NCBI RefSeq assembly: GCF_028993575.1 | Contig: NZ_CP118615.1 | Coordinates: forward strand, 806,001-870,000 | DNA from: Micromonospora cathayae | GTDB taxonomy: Bacteria; Actinomycetota; Actinomycetes; Mycobacteriales; Micromonosporaceae | DNA: 64,000 nt | Direction of reading: 5' to 3' | In this document: positions 11,194-19,190 of the stretch, one piece after another | Position numbering within the stretch: the stretch's first letter is position 1 | Layout: every line of letters starts with the position of its first letter | Notes under the pieces: generated by a model | Database searches by the model: none | The model's input: only the letters and a program-made list of their open reading frames with translations | What the model was told of the DNA's origin: nothing | Program-made: the position numbers and the translations under genes

Positions 11194-12154
11194 CCGCGAT
11201 CATGTAGGAGTTGCTGGCCGCGTTCCAGGTGTCGATCACCCGGAGCTGGGGCTCGTGGGCCAGCGCGTACCGCAGGTTCTCGATCTTGCAGAGCAGGCCG
11301 AGCCGGTGGCCCCGGTGCTCGGGGTCGACGATGGTGATCTGCTGGAAGGACTGCCACGGGAGTTCGGTGGGGTGCAGGTCGAGCATCGTCCAGGCGACCA
11401 CCCGGCCGGTCGCCTCGTGCAGGACGCCGTGGTGGTAGGCGCGTCGCCCCCGGGCCGCCAGGACCCGTTCGGTGCCCCGGATGCGCTCGGCGTCGACCCG
11501 GTCCGGCTCCATGGTGAGGTCACCGAGAGGCGCGTCCAGGATGAGCCGGCTGTCGAGGTAGGCGACGTCGTCGAGGTACTCCTCCGGCGTGGTCTCCTGC
11601 CAGCAGACCGTGCGGTAACCGGCCGCCCGGTTGCAGGCGTCGGCCACCAGGGCGTCCAGGGCGGCGTGGTCGAGGTTGGCGATCTCCAACCGGCGGCGGA
11701 CCTCGGGCAGGGCCGGTTTGGCACCGACCGTGGCCGCGAACCCACGGCCGTGGTCCGGCCGGTACACGCCCCCGGGCAGCGGGCCGACGGTCGGCCCGAT
11801 CAACCGTTTACGGCCCAGCTCACGCAGCGTCCGGATGGCGTACTCGAGCAGCGCCCGGCCGAAACCCCGGCGCCGGTACGCCGGGTGCACCACCAGTTCG
11901 ACACCGGCGTTGTCCGGATTCTCCAGGTGGGACATCCGTAGTTCCAGGTATCCGACGGGTACACCGTCGAGCGTCGCCAGGGCGGACCGCTGTTCCCGGC
12001 CCGGCATCGGGTGTCGGAGCAGGGCCGCGAACTGTACGTGGGTACGCGGCGCGAAGTCGGGTACGTCGACCATGCGGGCGGGTTCGGTCACCTGGAGGGC
12101 CGCGTCGATCGCGGCCGGATCGGACGGGTCGAGGGGCGCGATCACGAGGCTCAT
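11132..12154 (-). CDS. tandem-domain GNAT acetyltransferase
   Basis: 340 residues with two GNAT folds. The first domain contains [20 protein letters not shown], a good acetyl-CoA P-loop (R-R-x-G-x-G-x). The second contains [20 protein letters not shown] followed by [19 protein letters not shown]. Two-domain GNATs include the mycothiol synthase MshD, but the sequence lacks features that would let me assign that role. ATG 12154 is preceded at 7 nt by CACCCT, suggesting a leaderless mRNA. It overlaps the end of the convergent HExxH-like gene by 62 bp. Confidence 0.85.
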   Translation of the reverse strand: MSLVIAPLDPSDPAAIDAALQVTEPARMVDVPDFAPRTHVQFAALLRHPMPGREQRSALATLDGVPVGYLELRMSHLENPDNAGVELVVHPAYRRRGFGRALLEYAIRTLRELGRKRLIGPTVGPLPGGVYRPDHGRGFAATVGAKPALPEVRRRLEIANLDHAALDALVADACNRAAGYRTVCWQETTPEEYLDDVAYLDSRLILDAPLGDLTMEPDRVDAERIRGTERVLAARGRRAYHHGVLHEATGRVVAWTMLDLHPTELPWQSFQQITIVDPEHRGHRLGLLCKIENLRYALAHEPQLRVIDTWNAASNSYMIAVNEQMGFRAVDAWMEWQLDF

Positions 12155-12465
12155 GCCGACGAGGGTGCGGGACCGACAGCAAACGGGCCAGCGATTTTCA
12201 TCGCCGGCCCGGGAAGCTTGGTCGGGAGGGACGATCGCACAACGCCTCCGGCGTTGGGTCGTAAGGCTTGAAAAGTCTCCGGCGAACGCCCTCCCGCACG
12301 AAGCATCTTGCGCCCGTCCGGTTGCTGCCGTCAAGTCCTCGGCGGGGGGTTTTTCGTACCGTGGGCGAACGGTCGGTTACCCGACGGATCGACCCGATCC
12401 CCCGTTCGGGCGAGTCGACACGCCCGACCGGCCAGTCACCCGGACTCCGGCAGGACGATACCGGG
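12155..12465. other. intergenic region between thrC end and GNAT start
   Basis: 311 bp without a gene. It holds a near-perfect hairpin at 12187-12211 (GGGCCaGCGAT, 4-nt loop, ATCGCcGGCCC) about 35-60 nt upstream of the GNAT start, and a small AACGCC/GGCGTT hairpin near 12240. No clear terminator for thrC was found. Confidence 0.5.
12162..12167 (-). promoter_or_regulatory. putative -10 element of a leaderless promoter (tandem GNAT)
   Basis: CACCCT on the minus strand, 7 nt before ATG 12154. Confidence 0.4.
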
Positions 12466-13752
12466 TCAGCCGAGCAGACCGGCGTCCCGGGCGGCCCGCA
12501 GCGACGGCCGGATCCGGTGGGTCGGCCCGACCTGGCCGGCGACCGCGTCGATGGTCTTGAGCCCCTCGCCGGTGTTGAAGACCACCGTCTCGGCGGCCGG
12601 GTCGAGCCGACCGGAGGCGACCAGCTTGCGCAGGACCGCCACGGTCACCCCACCCGCCGTCTCGGCGAACACCCCGGTGGTGCGGGCCAGCAGCCGGATA
12701 CCGTCACGGATCTCGTCGTCGTCGGCGTACTCCATCCAGCCACCGGTACGGCGTACCGCCTCCAGGGCATAGAGCCCGGCCGCCGGGTCGCCGATGTTCA
12801 GCGACTTGGCGATGCCGGTCGGCTTGACCGGGGTGATGGTGTCGGAGTCGGCGTGCAGGGCGGTGGCGATCGGGTTACAGCCGGCCGACTGCGCGCCGAA
12901 CACCTTCCAGCCGCCGGCCGGGGCCTCGACCAGGCCGATCTCCACCAGCTCGCTGAACGCCTTGTCGACCTTGGTGAGCAGTTCACCGCTGGCCATCGGG
13001 ATGACCACCTGGGCCGGGATCCGCCAACCGAGCTGCTCGGCGACCTCGTACCCGAGGGTCTTGGAGCCCTCGGCGTAGTAGGGGCGGACGTTGACGTTGA
13101 CGAAGGCGGTGTCCTCGAACTCGTCGGTCTCGACCAGCTCACCGCAGAGCCGGTTCACGTCGTCGTACGAGCCGTCGATGGCGACCAGCTCGCCGCCGTA
13201 CACGGCGGTGGTGACCACCTTGCCCTGCTCCAGGTCGCTGGGGATGAAGACCACCGAGGGCACCCCGGCGCGGGCGGCGTGCGCGGCCACCGAGTTGGCG
13301 AGGTTGCCGGTCGAGGCGCAGGCGAAGCGGGTGAAGCCGAGCGCACGGGCGGCGGTCAGCGCCACCGACACGACCCGGTCCTTGAACGAGTGGGTCGGGT
13401 TGGCGCTGTCGTCCTTGACCCAGAGCGGGGCGGTGATGCCCAGCTCGGCGGCGAGGTTGCCGGCGGCGACCAGCGGGGTCAGTCCCGGGTCGAGGGTGAC
13501 CCGGGTGGCCGGGTCCTGGCCGGCGGGCAGCAGGGCGGCGTACCGCCAGAGGTTCTGCGGGCCGGCCTCGATCTGCTCGCGGGTGACCCGGGCCAGCGCG
13601 GCGGTGTCGTAGTCGACCTCCAGCGGGCCGAAACACTCGTAGCAGGCGTGTTGGGCGGCCAGCGGGTACCGGGCGGAACAGGCGCGACAGACCAGGGCGC
13701 GGGCGGGGCTGGTGGTGGTGTCGATGCCGGGGGCGACGGTCGTCGACGTCAT
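12466..13752 (-). CDS. thrC: threonine synthase
   Basis: 428 residues. PLP-dependent conversion of O-phospho-L-homoserine to threonine, the last step of threonine synthesis and the point where carbon is split between threonine and methionine. The N-terminus has a zinc-ribbon-like set of cysteines (CRACSARYPLAAQHACYECF), as in plant-type threonine synthases and cysteate synthase relatives. The PLP lysine is Lys124 in NPTHSFKDRVV, and the PLP phosphate loop is CASTGNLANSVAAHA. ATG 13752 has AGAGGA 9 nt upstream; an in-frame ATG at 13770 lies inside the riboswitch P1 helix. A SAM-I riboswitch fills the leader. Cysteate synthase is a less likely alternative. Confidence 0.92.
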   Translation of the reverse strand: MTSTTVAPGIDTTTSPARALVCRACSARYPLAAQHACYECFGPLEVDYDTAALARVTREQIEAGPQNLWRYAALLPAGQDPATRVTLDPGLTPLVAAGNLAAELGITAPLWVKDDSANPTHSFKDRVVSVALTAARALGFTRFACASTGNLANSVAAHAARAGVPSVVFIPSDLEQGKVVTTAVYGGELVAIDGSYDDVNRLCGELVETDEFEDTAFVNVNVRPYYAEGSKTLGYEVAEQLGWRIPAQVVIPMASGELLTKVDKAFSELVEIGLVEAPAGGWKVFGAQSAGCNPIATALHADSDTITPVKPTGIAKSLNIGDPAAGLYALEAVRRTGGWMEYADDDEIRDGIRLLARTTGVFAETAGGVTVAVLRKLVASGRLDPAAETVVFNTGEGLKTIDAVAGQVGPTHRIRPSLRAARDAGLLG

Positions 13753-13765
13753 GTCGAGGAGTCCT

Positions 13766-13897
13766 CTCATCTTTCCCCGCATCGCACCGTGCGGCGGGGA
13801 CGGATTTGGCACCTGCCCCGCTCGGCGCTCAGCTCTGAGCACGCGGGGTGGTTGCCGGGGCGTCGTCGGGCCGTATCCCTCAGCCCCTCTGGATGAG
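13766..13897 (-). promoter_or_regulatory. SAM-I (S-box) riboswitch in the thrC leader
   Basis: Minus-strand RNA shows every S-box landmark in order: P1 5' strand CTCATC; AGAGGGGCTGAGGGATACG and GGCCCGACGACGCCCCGGCAACC forming P2; P3 CCCCGC...GCGGGG; the core GGTGCCAAATCC; P4 CCCCGC...GCGGGG; GGAAA; and P1 3' strand GATGAG. The P1 3' strand (13766-13771) overlaps the first two bases of the thrC Shine-Dalgarno AGAGGA (13762-13767), and no U-tract terminator follows. Control is therefore most likely at translation: SAM bound, P1 closed, ribosome site partly blocked. Confidence 0.93.
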
Positions 13898-14032
13898 GTA
13901 TGCAGTTGTACGGCCGAGTCTACGAGCGCGCCCGGCTCCTGCCGAGCCCTCTTCCCACGGTGTGAGCCAGCCCGCACCGTCCGCTCAAAACGATCATGAC
14001 GTCGCCGGCCTCCGGCGCGCCGCCGATGGCGA

Positions 14033-14038
14033 TAGGGT
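14033..14038 (+). promoter_or_regulatory. putative -10 element of a leaderless promoter (prepilin peptidase)
   Basis: TAGGGT ends 7 nt before ATG 14046, with no ribosome-binding site between. Confidence 0.5.
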
Positions 14039-14045
14039 GCGGCGC

Positions 14046-14789
14046 ATGTCGGCGGTGGTGGTCGGGGCGGCGGCGCTGGGGTGTGCGGTGGCGGGCGCGT
14101 TCGTGCCGACGGTCGCGTACCGGTTGGCGGTGCCGTACGGCGAACCGGCACGCCGGGAGTGCACGGAGTGTGGCACCCCGTTGGCACCGGGCCTGCGGGG
14201 CTGGACGGCCGGCCCTGACTGCGGGCACCGGACGTCGGTCTCCCGCTGGCTGACCGCCCCGGTGGCCGGGCTGGCCGGTGGACTGCTCGGCGCGGCGCTC
14301 GGTCCGGTGGCCGTGCTCCCGCTGTTCCTGGCCCTCGCGGTGCTCGGGGTGCTGCTGGCCGTCGTCGACGTGGCCTGCCACCGGCTGCCCGACCAGGTGG
14401 TGCTGCCGGCGCTGGCGGTCACCCCGGCGCTGCTCGCAGTGGTGGCCCTGGTCACCGGCGGGTGGGACGACTGGCTGCGCGGGCTGCTCGGCTGTCTGGC
14501 GGTCGGCGTGCTCCTCACCGGCCTGGTGCTGCTGCCCGGTGCCGGTTTCGGTTTCGGGGACGCGAAGGTCGGCGCGCTGCTCGGCTGGTATCTGGGCTGG
14601 CTGGGCTGGGACGCGGTGGTGCTGGGCGTGGTGCTGCCCTGGGTGGTGAACGCCCCCGTGCTGCTGGTGCTGCTGGCCGTCCGGCGGGTCGGCTGGCGGT
14701 CGAAGGTGCCGTTCGGGCCGGCCCTCCTGGTCGGCGCCCTGCTGGCCGTCCTGGCGGTCGGCGGCTGGCCGACCATCGCGGCCGGCTGA
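14046..14789 (+). CDS. type IV prepilin peptidase (A24 family, TadV/CpaA-like)
   Basis: 247 residues, a membrane aspartyl protease that trims Flp prepilins after the conserved glycine. About seven hydrophobic segments; the two active-site aspartates are in VVDVACHRLPDQVV and in GFGFGDAKVGALLGWYLG (the GxGD motif). A short cytoplasmic loop holds two cysteine pairs (CTECG...PDCGH), as in larger PilD-type enzymes. It opens the pilus locus but is separated from the pilin genes by a 22-bp tandem array whose first unit contains this gene's stop codon. A leaderless start is suggested by TAGGGT upstream. Confidence 0.92.
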   Translation: MSAVVVGAAALGCAVAGAFVPTVAYRLAVPYGEPARRECTECGTPLAPGLRGWTAGPDCGHRTSVSRWLTAPVAGLAGGLLGAALGPVAVLPLFLALAVLGVLLAVVDVACHRLPDQVVLPALAVTPALLAVVALVTGGWDDWLRGLLGCLAVGVLLTGLVLLPGAGFGFGDAKVGALLGWYLGWLGWDAVVLGVVLPWVVNAPVLLVLLAVRRVGWRSKVPFGPALLVGALLAVLAVGGWPTIAAG

Positions 14790-14944
14790 GCCGACCATCG
14801 TGACCCGCTGAGCCGACCATCAGCCCTGGTCAGGCCGACCAGCGCGGGCGGCCGGACCGACCATCGGCCCCGGCCGGACCGACCATCCCGGGCGGTTGAG
14901 CCGAGCATCGGCGCAGGTCAGGCCGACCATCTTCTTGACCTGGA
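14769..14944. repeat. eight-copy 22-bp tandem array upstream of the Flp/Tad operon
   Basis: A CCGACCATC core starts at 14769, 14791, 14813, 14835, 14857, 14879, 14901 and 14923, exactly 22 bp apart every time. Two copies have one core change (CCGACCAGC, CCGAGCATC). The remaining 13 bp vary but tend to end GGCxGAG or GGTCAGG. The first unit includes the last codons and stop of the prepilin peptidase gene. Weak traces may continue to ~14990. It ends 88 bp before a candidate pilin promoter. It could be a protein-binding array or a minisatellite. Confidence 0.95.
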
Positions 14945-15032
14945 CTGACCGGCCGCGACGCCGATCCGTTCATCACGCCGGGATGAGCCGATGGAAGGTG
15001 ACCCGCGCCGCCCGAAGCATGTTCACATTCCG

Positions 15033-15061
15033 TTGCCACCGCCACTGATCCCCTGCATAAC
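15033..15061 (+). promoter_or_regulatory. candidate promoter of the flp-tad operon
   Basis: TTGCCA (15033-15038), 17 bp, CATAAC (15056-15061). A small CCTGC/GCAGG hairpin overlaps the -10. The first pilin gene starts about 70 nt downstream with a good ribosome site (GAGAGGAAAT). Confidence 0.5.
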
Positions 15062-15131
15062 CGCAGGTAACAGCTTTGCGCCTGGTTACTCATCGTCACC
15101 CCCGCGGGTGTTCTGGGAGAGGAAATCCGTA

Positions 15132-15326
15132 GTGAACAAGCTCGTGTCGAAACTGCGCCGCCGCGACGACGGCGCGACCGCCGTCGAGTACGGACTGCTC
15201 GTCGCGCTGATCGCGGTGGCGATCGCCGCCACCGTCTTCCTGCTCGGCGGTGCCCTGGACGACAAGTTCACCGACGCCAAGGACTGCGTCACCAACCCGT
15301 CGGACGCGGCGTGCAGCACCAGCTAG
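15132..15326 (+). CDS. flp: Flp-type pilin 1
   Basis: 64-residue prepilin, the likely major subunit of the Tad pilus. A short basic leader (NKLVSKLRRRDDG) is followed by the processing motif G|ATAVEYGLLVALIAVAI, with the Glu-Tyr pair typical of Flp pilins and cleavage expected after the Gly. One hydrophobic helix is followed by a short polar tail with two cysteines (DCVTNPSDAACS). Start is the GTG at 15132, preceded by GAGAGGAAAT. Confidence 0.93.
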   Translation: MNKLVSKLRRRDDGATAVEYGLLVALIAVAIAATVFLLGGALDDKFTDAKDCVTNPSDAACSTS

Positions 15327-15402
15327 GAACCCGCTGACCCGTCGGATCAGGGCCGGGGGGCGGGCCACCACCCGTCCCCCCAGCACCGGAGCGAGGAGCT
15401 TC

Positions 15403-15555
15403 GTGGACAAGGTTCTCCGTGGTGACGAGGGTGCCACCTCCAGCGAGTACGCGCTGCTGGCCGCCTTCGTCGCGGTGGCGGTGGCGGTGGCGGTGCTGCT
15501 CTTCGGCGAAGCGGTGCTCGGTCTGTTCGTCTCCGCGAACGAGACACTGCGGTGA
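15403..15555 (+). CDS. Flp-type pilin 2
   Basis: 50-residue prepilin with leader DKVLRGDEG and processing motif G|ATSSEYALLAAFVAVAV, so Glu is followed by Tyr as in pilin 1. It lacks the C-terminal cysteine tail of pilin 1, so it may be a minor pilin. GTG start at 15403, with GCGAGGAGC upstream. Its stop overlaps the tadE start by 4 nt (GTGA), so the two are translationally coupled. Confidence 0.9.
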   Translation: MDKVLRGDEGATSSEYALLAAFVAVAVAVAVLLFGEAVLGLFVSANETLR

Positions 15556-15980
15556 GGCCGGGTGCGCGCGGAACGCCGACCGGCCGGACGACCGACCCCG
15601 ACCGGACGGCGGACCGGGGCTCGGCGGCGGTGGAGTTCGCGCTGCTGCTGCCGGTCGTCCTGCTGATCGTCTTCGGCCTGATCGACTTCGGACGGATGTT
15701 GAACGCCCAGCTCACCGTCAACCAGGCCGCCCGCGAGGGGGCCCGCGCCACCGCGCTGGTCGACGCCGACCAGGGCGACGCCCGGGTCACCGAGGCGAGC
15801 CGGCCCGTCGGCGCCGTCGGCCGGACCATCCAGGACTGCCCGGCCAGCCCGGGATCGGACGACGACGCGATCGTCGACGTCACCTACGACTTCAGCTTCG
15901 TCACGCCGCTCGCCGCCCTGGCCGGATTCGGTGACGGCGTGGTCCTGCGGGGTCACGGGGTGATGCCATGTCTGCGCTGA
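15552..15980 (+). CDS. tadE: TadE-like pseudopilin
   Basis: 142 residues. A short N-terminus leads into RGSAAVEFALLLPVVLLIV, the TadE signature with the conserved Glu, then FGLIDFGRMLNAQLTVNQA and AAREGARA, also family marks. It is thought to be processed by the prepilin peptidase and to help pilus assembly at the membrane. It overlaps the upstream pilin by 4 nt and the downstream tadG by 13 nt. Confidence 0.9.
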   Translation: MRPGARGTPTGRTTDPDRTADRGSAAVEFALLLPVVLLIVFGLIDFGRMLNAQLTVNQAAREGARATALVDADQGDARVTEASRPVGAVGRTIQDCPASPGSDDDAIVDVTYDFSFVTPLAALAGFGDGVVLRGHGVMPCLR

Positions 15981-17179
15981 CCCGCCCGCCGCGCCACGCT
16001 GCCGGGCCTGCGCTGACCCGCCGGCTGCGCCACGCTGCCGGGCCTGCGCTGACCCGCCGGCTGCGCGACGACGACCGGGGAGCGGTGGCGACCGTCTTCG
16101 GCGTACTCCTCGCCGGGGGTGTGCTGCTCGGCATGCTCGCCCTGGTCATCGACGTCGGCCGGCTCTACGTCGAGCGCGAGGAACTCCAGACCGGCGCGGA
16201 CGCGGCGGCGCTGGCCGTCGCCCGCGCCTGCGCCGACGACCTGGCCGCCTGCACCGACGTCGAACGGAGCACCCTGGCCGGCGAGTACGCCGCCGACCGG
16301 AACGCCGGCGACGGCGCGGCCGGGGTGACCGTCTGCGGTTCGGTGCCCGGCCTGCTGGACCTGGTGCCCTGCGCCGACGTGCCGGCCGCCGACAACCTGA
16401 CCCGGTGCATCGGCGACCCGCCGGCCGGCGGTCAGCCCTGGCTGGAGGTACGCACCACGACCGCGCTGGCCGACGGCTCCACCCTGCTCCCGCCGACGTT
16501 CGCGCAGACGCTGCTCGGCAACGGCGGCTACCGGGGCGCGACGGTCGGCGCGTGTGCCCGGGTGAGCTGGGGTGCGCCCCGGGCCGGCCTGTCGGTCACC
16601 TTCTCCCGCTGCGAGTGGAACCTCGCCACCGCCGACGGCACCGACTTCCCGGCCGCGCCGCCGTACCCGCCGAACCCGGTGCCGGCGGACCGGTACGAGG
16701 TGGTGTTGAAGCTGCACGACGCGCAGGGCAACCCCGCGTGCGAGCAGGGCCCCTCGGGTTGGGACCGGCCCGGGGGCTTCGGCTGGCTGGACGACGGCAG
16801 CAGCAGCGACTGCGACACGGAGACCTTCACCGCCGACCCCGGCAACAACGTGCCGGCCCCCTGCCTGGACCTGCTCGACTCGGTGACCGGCAGCGCGGCG
16901 GACGCCCGGACGCTGTTCGTGCCGATCCACGACCGGGTCACCGGCACCGGCCGCAACGCCCGGTACGAGATCGGCAGCATGGAGGCCTTCGTGCCCACCG
17001 GTTACTTCTTCGGCAACGGGCGGGGCCGCCAGAAGGCGTCCTGGTTGACCGGTGAGTCGCCGTGCACCGGCCAGGAACGCTGCATCTTCGGCTACTTCGT
17101 CGACGTCCGGGTGCCCGGGCCGGTGCCCATCGGCGACCTGGACAGCGTCGGCGCCACCGTCATCACCCTCATCGGCTGA
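15968..17179 (+). CDS. tadG: TadG-like pilus assembly protein
   Basis: 403 residues. The N-terminal ~36 residues are a 12-residue repeat (ALTRRLRHAAGP, two and a half copies) encoded by a 36-bp tandem repeat. Then comes RGAVATVFGVLLAGGVLLG with one membrane helix and RLYVEREELQTGADAAALA, the TadG/Flp-associated N-terminal pattern. The remaining ~330 residues face outward and contain about a dozen cysteines, probably paired in disulfides. No VWA MIDAS motif is present, unlike many proteobacterial TadG proteins. It overlaps tadE by 13 nt. Confidence 0.85.
   Translation: MSALTRPPRHAAGPALTRRLRHAAGPALTRRLRDDDRGAVATVFGVLLAGGVLLGMLALVIDVGRLYVEREELQTGADAAALAVARACADDLAACTDVERSTLAGEYAADRNAGDGAAGVTVCGSVPGLLDLVPCADVPAADNLTRCIGDPPAGGQPWLEVRTTTALADGSTLLPPTFAQTLLGNGGYRGATVGACARVSWGAPRAGLSVTFSRCEWNLATADGTDFPAAPPYPPNPVPADRYEVVLKLHDAQGNPACEQGPSGWDRPGGFGWLDDGSSSDCDTETFTADPGNNVPAPCLDLLDSVTGSAADARTLFVPIHDRVTGTGRNARYEIGSMEAFVPTGYFFGNGRGRQKASWLTGESPCTGQERCIFGYFVDVRVPGPVPIGDLDSVGATVITLIG
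15973..16056. repeat. 36-bp in-frame repeat in the tadG 5' end
   Basis: TGCGCTGACCCGCC begins at 15973, 16009 and 16045 (period 36). It encodes an Arg/Ala/Leu-rich tail on the cytoplasmic side of the membrane helix. Confidence 0.85.
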
Positions 17180-17210
17180 CGCCGAGGAAACCCACGACAG
17201 AGGCTCCCCC

Positions 17211-17993
17211 ATGACACGTCGCATCCTCACCATCACCCTCGCGGTGCTGGTCGCCGCCCTCGGCACCGCCGGAGTGCTGTACTACGCGCTCAGCGCGGAC
17301 TCCCGGGCCCGGGCGGCGCTCACCGACGCGGTGACGGTGGCCATCGCCGTCGAGCGCATCCCGGCGGGGACGACCGGCGCGCGGATCCGGGCCGAGGAGC
17401 TGGTCCGGTTGGAGCGGATGCCGAGGTCGTCGGTGCCCGGCACCGCGCTGCCGGCGGTCGGCGCGGAGTACGACAAGCTCGTCCTCACCTCGAACATCGC
17501 GCCCGGCCAGGTGCTGCTGAAGGCGAACTTCGGCGAGCAGAGCCAGGTCACCAGCGGGTTGTCGCTGCCCGACGGGAAGATGGCGGTCACCGTGCAGACC
17601 GGCGCGCCGCAGCAGGTGGCCGGTTACGTGCGCCCCGGCGCGCAGGTGGCGATCTTCCTGACCTACAAGCTGGTCGACAAGGACGGCAACGAGAGCAAGA
17701 TCGAACGGACCCGGTTGCTGCTGCCGAAGGTCGAGGTGATGGCGGTCGGCACGTACACCCCGCCCCGGGCCAACGCCGACGGCGGCTCCACCGCGGCGGC
17801 CGGCGGCACCAGCACCAACGGCACGCTGCTGCTCACCCTGGCCGTCGACCAGAAGGAGGCCGAGCGGCTGATCCTCGGGCTGAACACCGGCAGCCTCTAT
17901 CTCGGTCTGCTCACCGACACGGTCACCGTCCGCCCCGGGACCGGGGTGGAGAACACCGACACCGCCGGCGGTGTCACCTCGATCTTCCAGTAG
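17211..17993 (+). CDS. cpaB: CpaB/RcpC-type pilus assembly protein (SAF domain)
   Basis: 260 residues. An N-terminal membrane anchor (ILTITLAVLVAALGTAGVL) is followed by a SAF-like domain (AIAVERIPAGTTGARI...NIAPGQVLLKANF) and an RcpC-type domain ending in TLAVDQKEAERLILGLNTG. In diderms this protein sits with the secretin; in a monoderm it probably guides the pilus through the cell wall. ATG 17211; it lies 31 bp after tadG and 18 bp before tadZ. Confidence 0.88.
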   Translation: MTRRILTITLAVLVAALGTAGVLYYALSADSRARAALTDAVTVAIAVERIPAGTTGARIRAEELVRLERMPRSSVPGTALPAVGAEYDKLVLTSNIAPGQVLLKANFGEQSQVTSGLSLPDGKMAVTVQTGAPQQVAGYVRPGAQVAIFLTYKLVDKDGNESKIERTRLLLPKVEVMAVGTYTPPRANADGGSTAAAGGTSTNGTLLLTLAVDQKEAERLILGLNTGSLYLGLLTDTVTVRPGTGVENTDTAGGVTSIFQ

Positions 17994-18011
17994 CGCGGTC
18001 GGGAGCGCACC

Positions 18012-19190
18012 ATGACCATCCTGTACGAGCCGCACCGGCGCGACGCCCAGCAGTTCGCGGCCTACCTCGGCGGCGACACCCTGATCGTGACCACCCTCGC
18101 CGACCTGACCCGGCTCCTGGCCGACCTGCCCGGCGAGCGGCTGGTGGTGCTCGGGCCGGGCGTCGAGCTGGGTGAGGCGATGAGCCTGGCGGCCGGGAAC
18201 CGGGTGGACCGGCCCGGGTTGGGCGTGGTGCTGGTCCGCGCGTCGGTGGAGCTGGACGTGCTGGGCGAGGCGCTGCGCGCCGGCGTACGGGAGGTGGTGC
18301 CGGTCGGTGACCCGGTGGCGCTGCTGGCCGCCTGTTCCCGCTCGATCGAGGTGTCCCGGCACCTCACGCCGGTCGCGCCGACGGCCGGGAACGGCGACGG
18401 GGCCGCCGGCCGGGTGATCACCGTCTTCGCGGCGAAGGGCGGCTGCGGCAAGACCACCCTCGCCACCAACCTGGCGGTCGCCCTGGCCGCCGGGGGCCGC
18501 CGCCGGGTCGGGTTGATCGACCTGGACCTGGCCTTCGGTGACGTGGCGATCATGTTGCAGCTCAACCCGGGGCGGAACCTGGCCGACGTGGCGGACCTGG
18601 CCGGGCGGCTGGACGAGCGGACGCTGCGCAGCCTGTTCGTGCCGTACCGGCCGGGGCTGGACGCGCTGCTCGCGCCGACCGGGCCGACCGAGGGGGAACG
18701 CGTCAACCAGGAGCTGGTCACCCGGCTGCTCACCCTGGCGCGGGCGATGTTCGACTTCGTGGTGATCGACACCCCGCCGCAGTTCAACGACCTGGTGCTG
18801 GCCGCCCTCGACGGGTCGCACCTGCATCTGCTGCTCACCACACCGGACATTCCGGCGTTGAAGAACCTGCGCATCACCCTGGACACCTTCGACCTGCTCG
18901 ACCTGCCGAAGGAGCAGCGGCTGGTGGTGTTGAACCGGTCCGACGCGAAGGTCGGGCTGACCGCCGCCGACATCGAGCGGGTGATCCGGGTGCCGATCTC
19001 CGCGCACGTGCCGTCCAACCGGGACGTCCCGGTGTCGATCAACCGAGGGGTGCCGATCGTGCTCGACAGTCCGCAGCATCCGGTGAGCCGGGCGATCCAG
19101 GAGTTCGCCTCGGCCCGCCTGGCCGGCGGGTCGGACCGGCCCGGACCGGGCCGGCTCCGCAGCCTGCTGGGTCGGGGTGGCCGGCGGTGA
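18012..19190 (+). CDS. tadZ: TadZ/CpaE-type pilus-localising ATPase
   Basis: 392 residues. The N-terminal ~125 residues resemble an atypical receiver domain (LRAGVREVVPVGDPVALLAA). A MinD/ParA-like ATPase follows, with the deviant Walker A KGGCGKTTLATNLAVALA at about residue 141 and a switch region VVIDTPPQFNDLVLAAL. Such proteins mark the site of Tad assembly on the cytoplasmic membrane. The stop overlaps the tadA start by 4 nt (GTGA). Confidence 0.92.
   Translation: MTILYEPHRRDAQQFAAYLGGDTLIVTTLADLTRLLADLPGERLVVLGPGVELGEAMSLAAGNRVDRPGLGVVLVRASVELDVLGEALRAGVREVVPVGDPVALLAACSRSIEVSRHLTPVAPTAGNGDGAAGRVITVFAAKGGCGKTTLATNLAVALAAGGRRRVGLIDLDLAFGDVAIMLQLNPGRNLADVADLAGRLDERTLRSLFVPYRPGLDALLAPTGPTEGERVNQELVTRLLTLARAMFDFVVIDTPPQFNDLVLAALDGSHLHLLLTTPDIPALKNLRITLDTFDLLDLPKEQRLVVLNRSDAKVGLTAADIERVIRVPISAHVPSNRDVPVSINRGVPIVLDSPQHPVSRAIQEFASARLAGGSDRPGPGRLRSLLGRGGRR

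Noticed and set aside
14769..14944. 22-bp array as a CRISPR
   Set aside because: Units are too short, spacers are 13 bp, the repeat core is only 9 bp and no cas genes are present.
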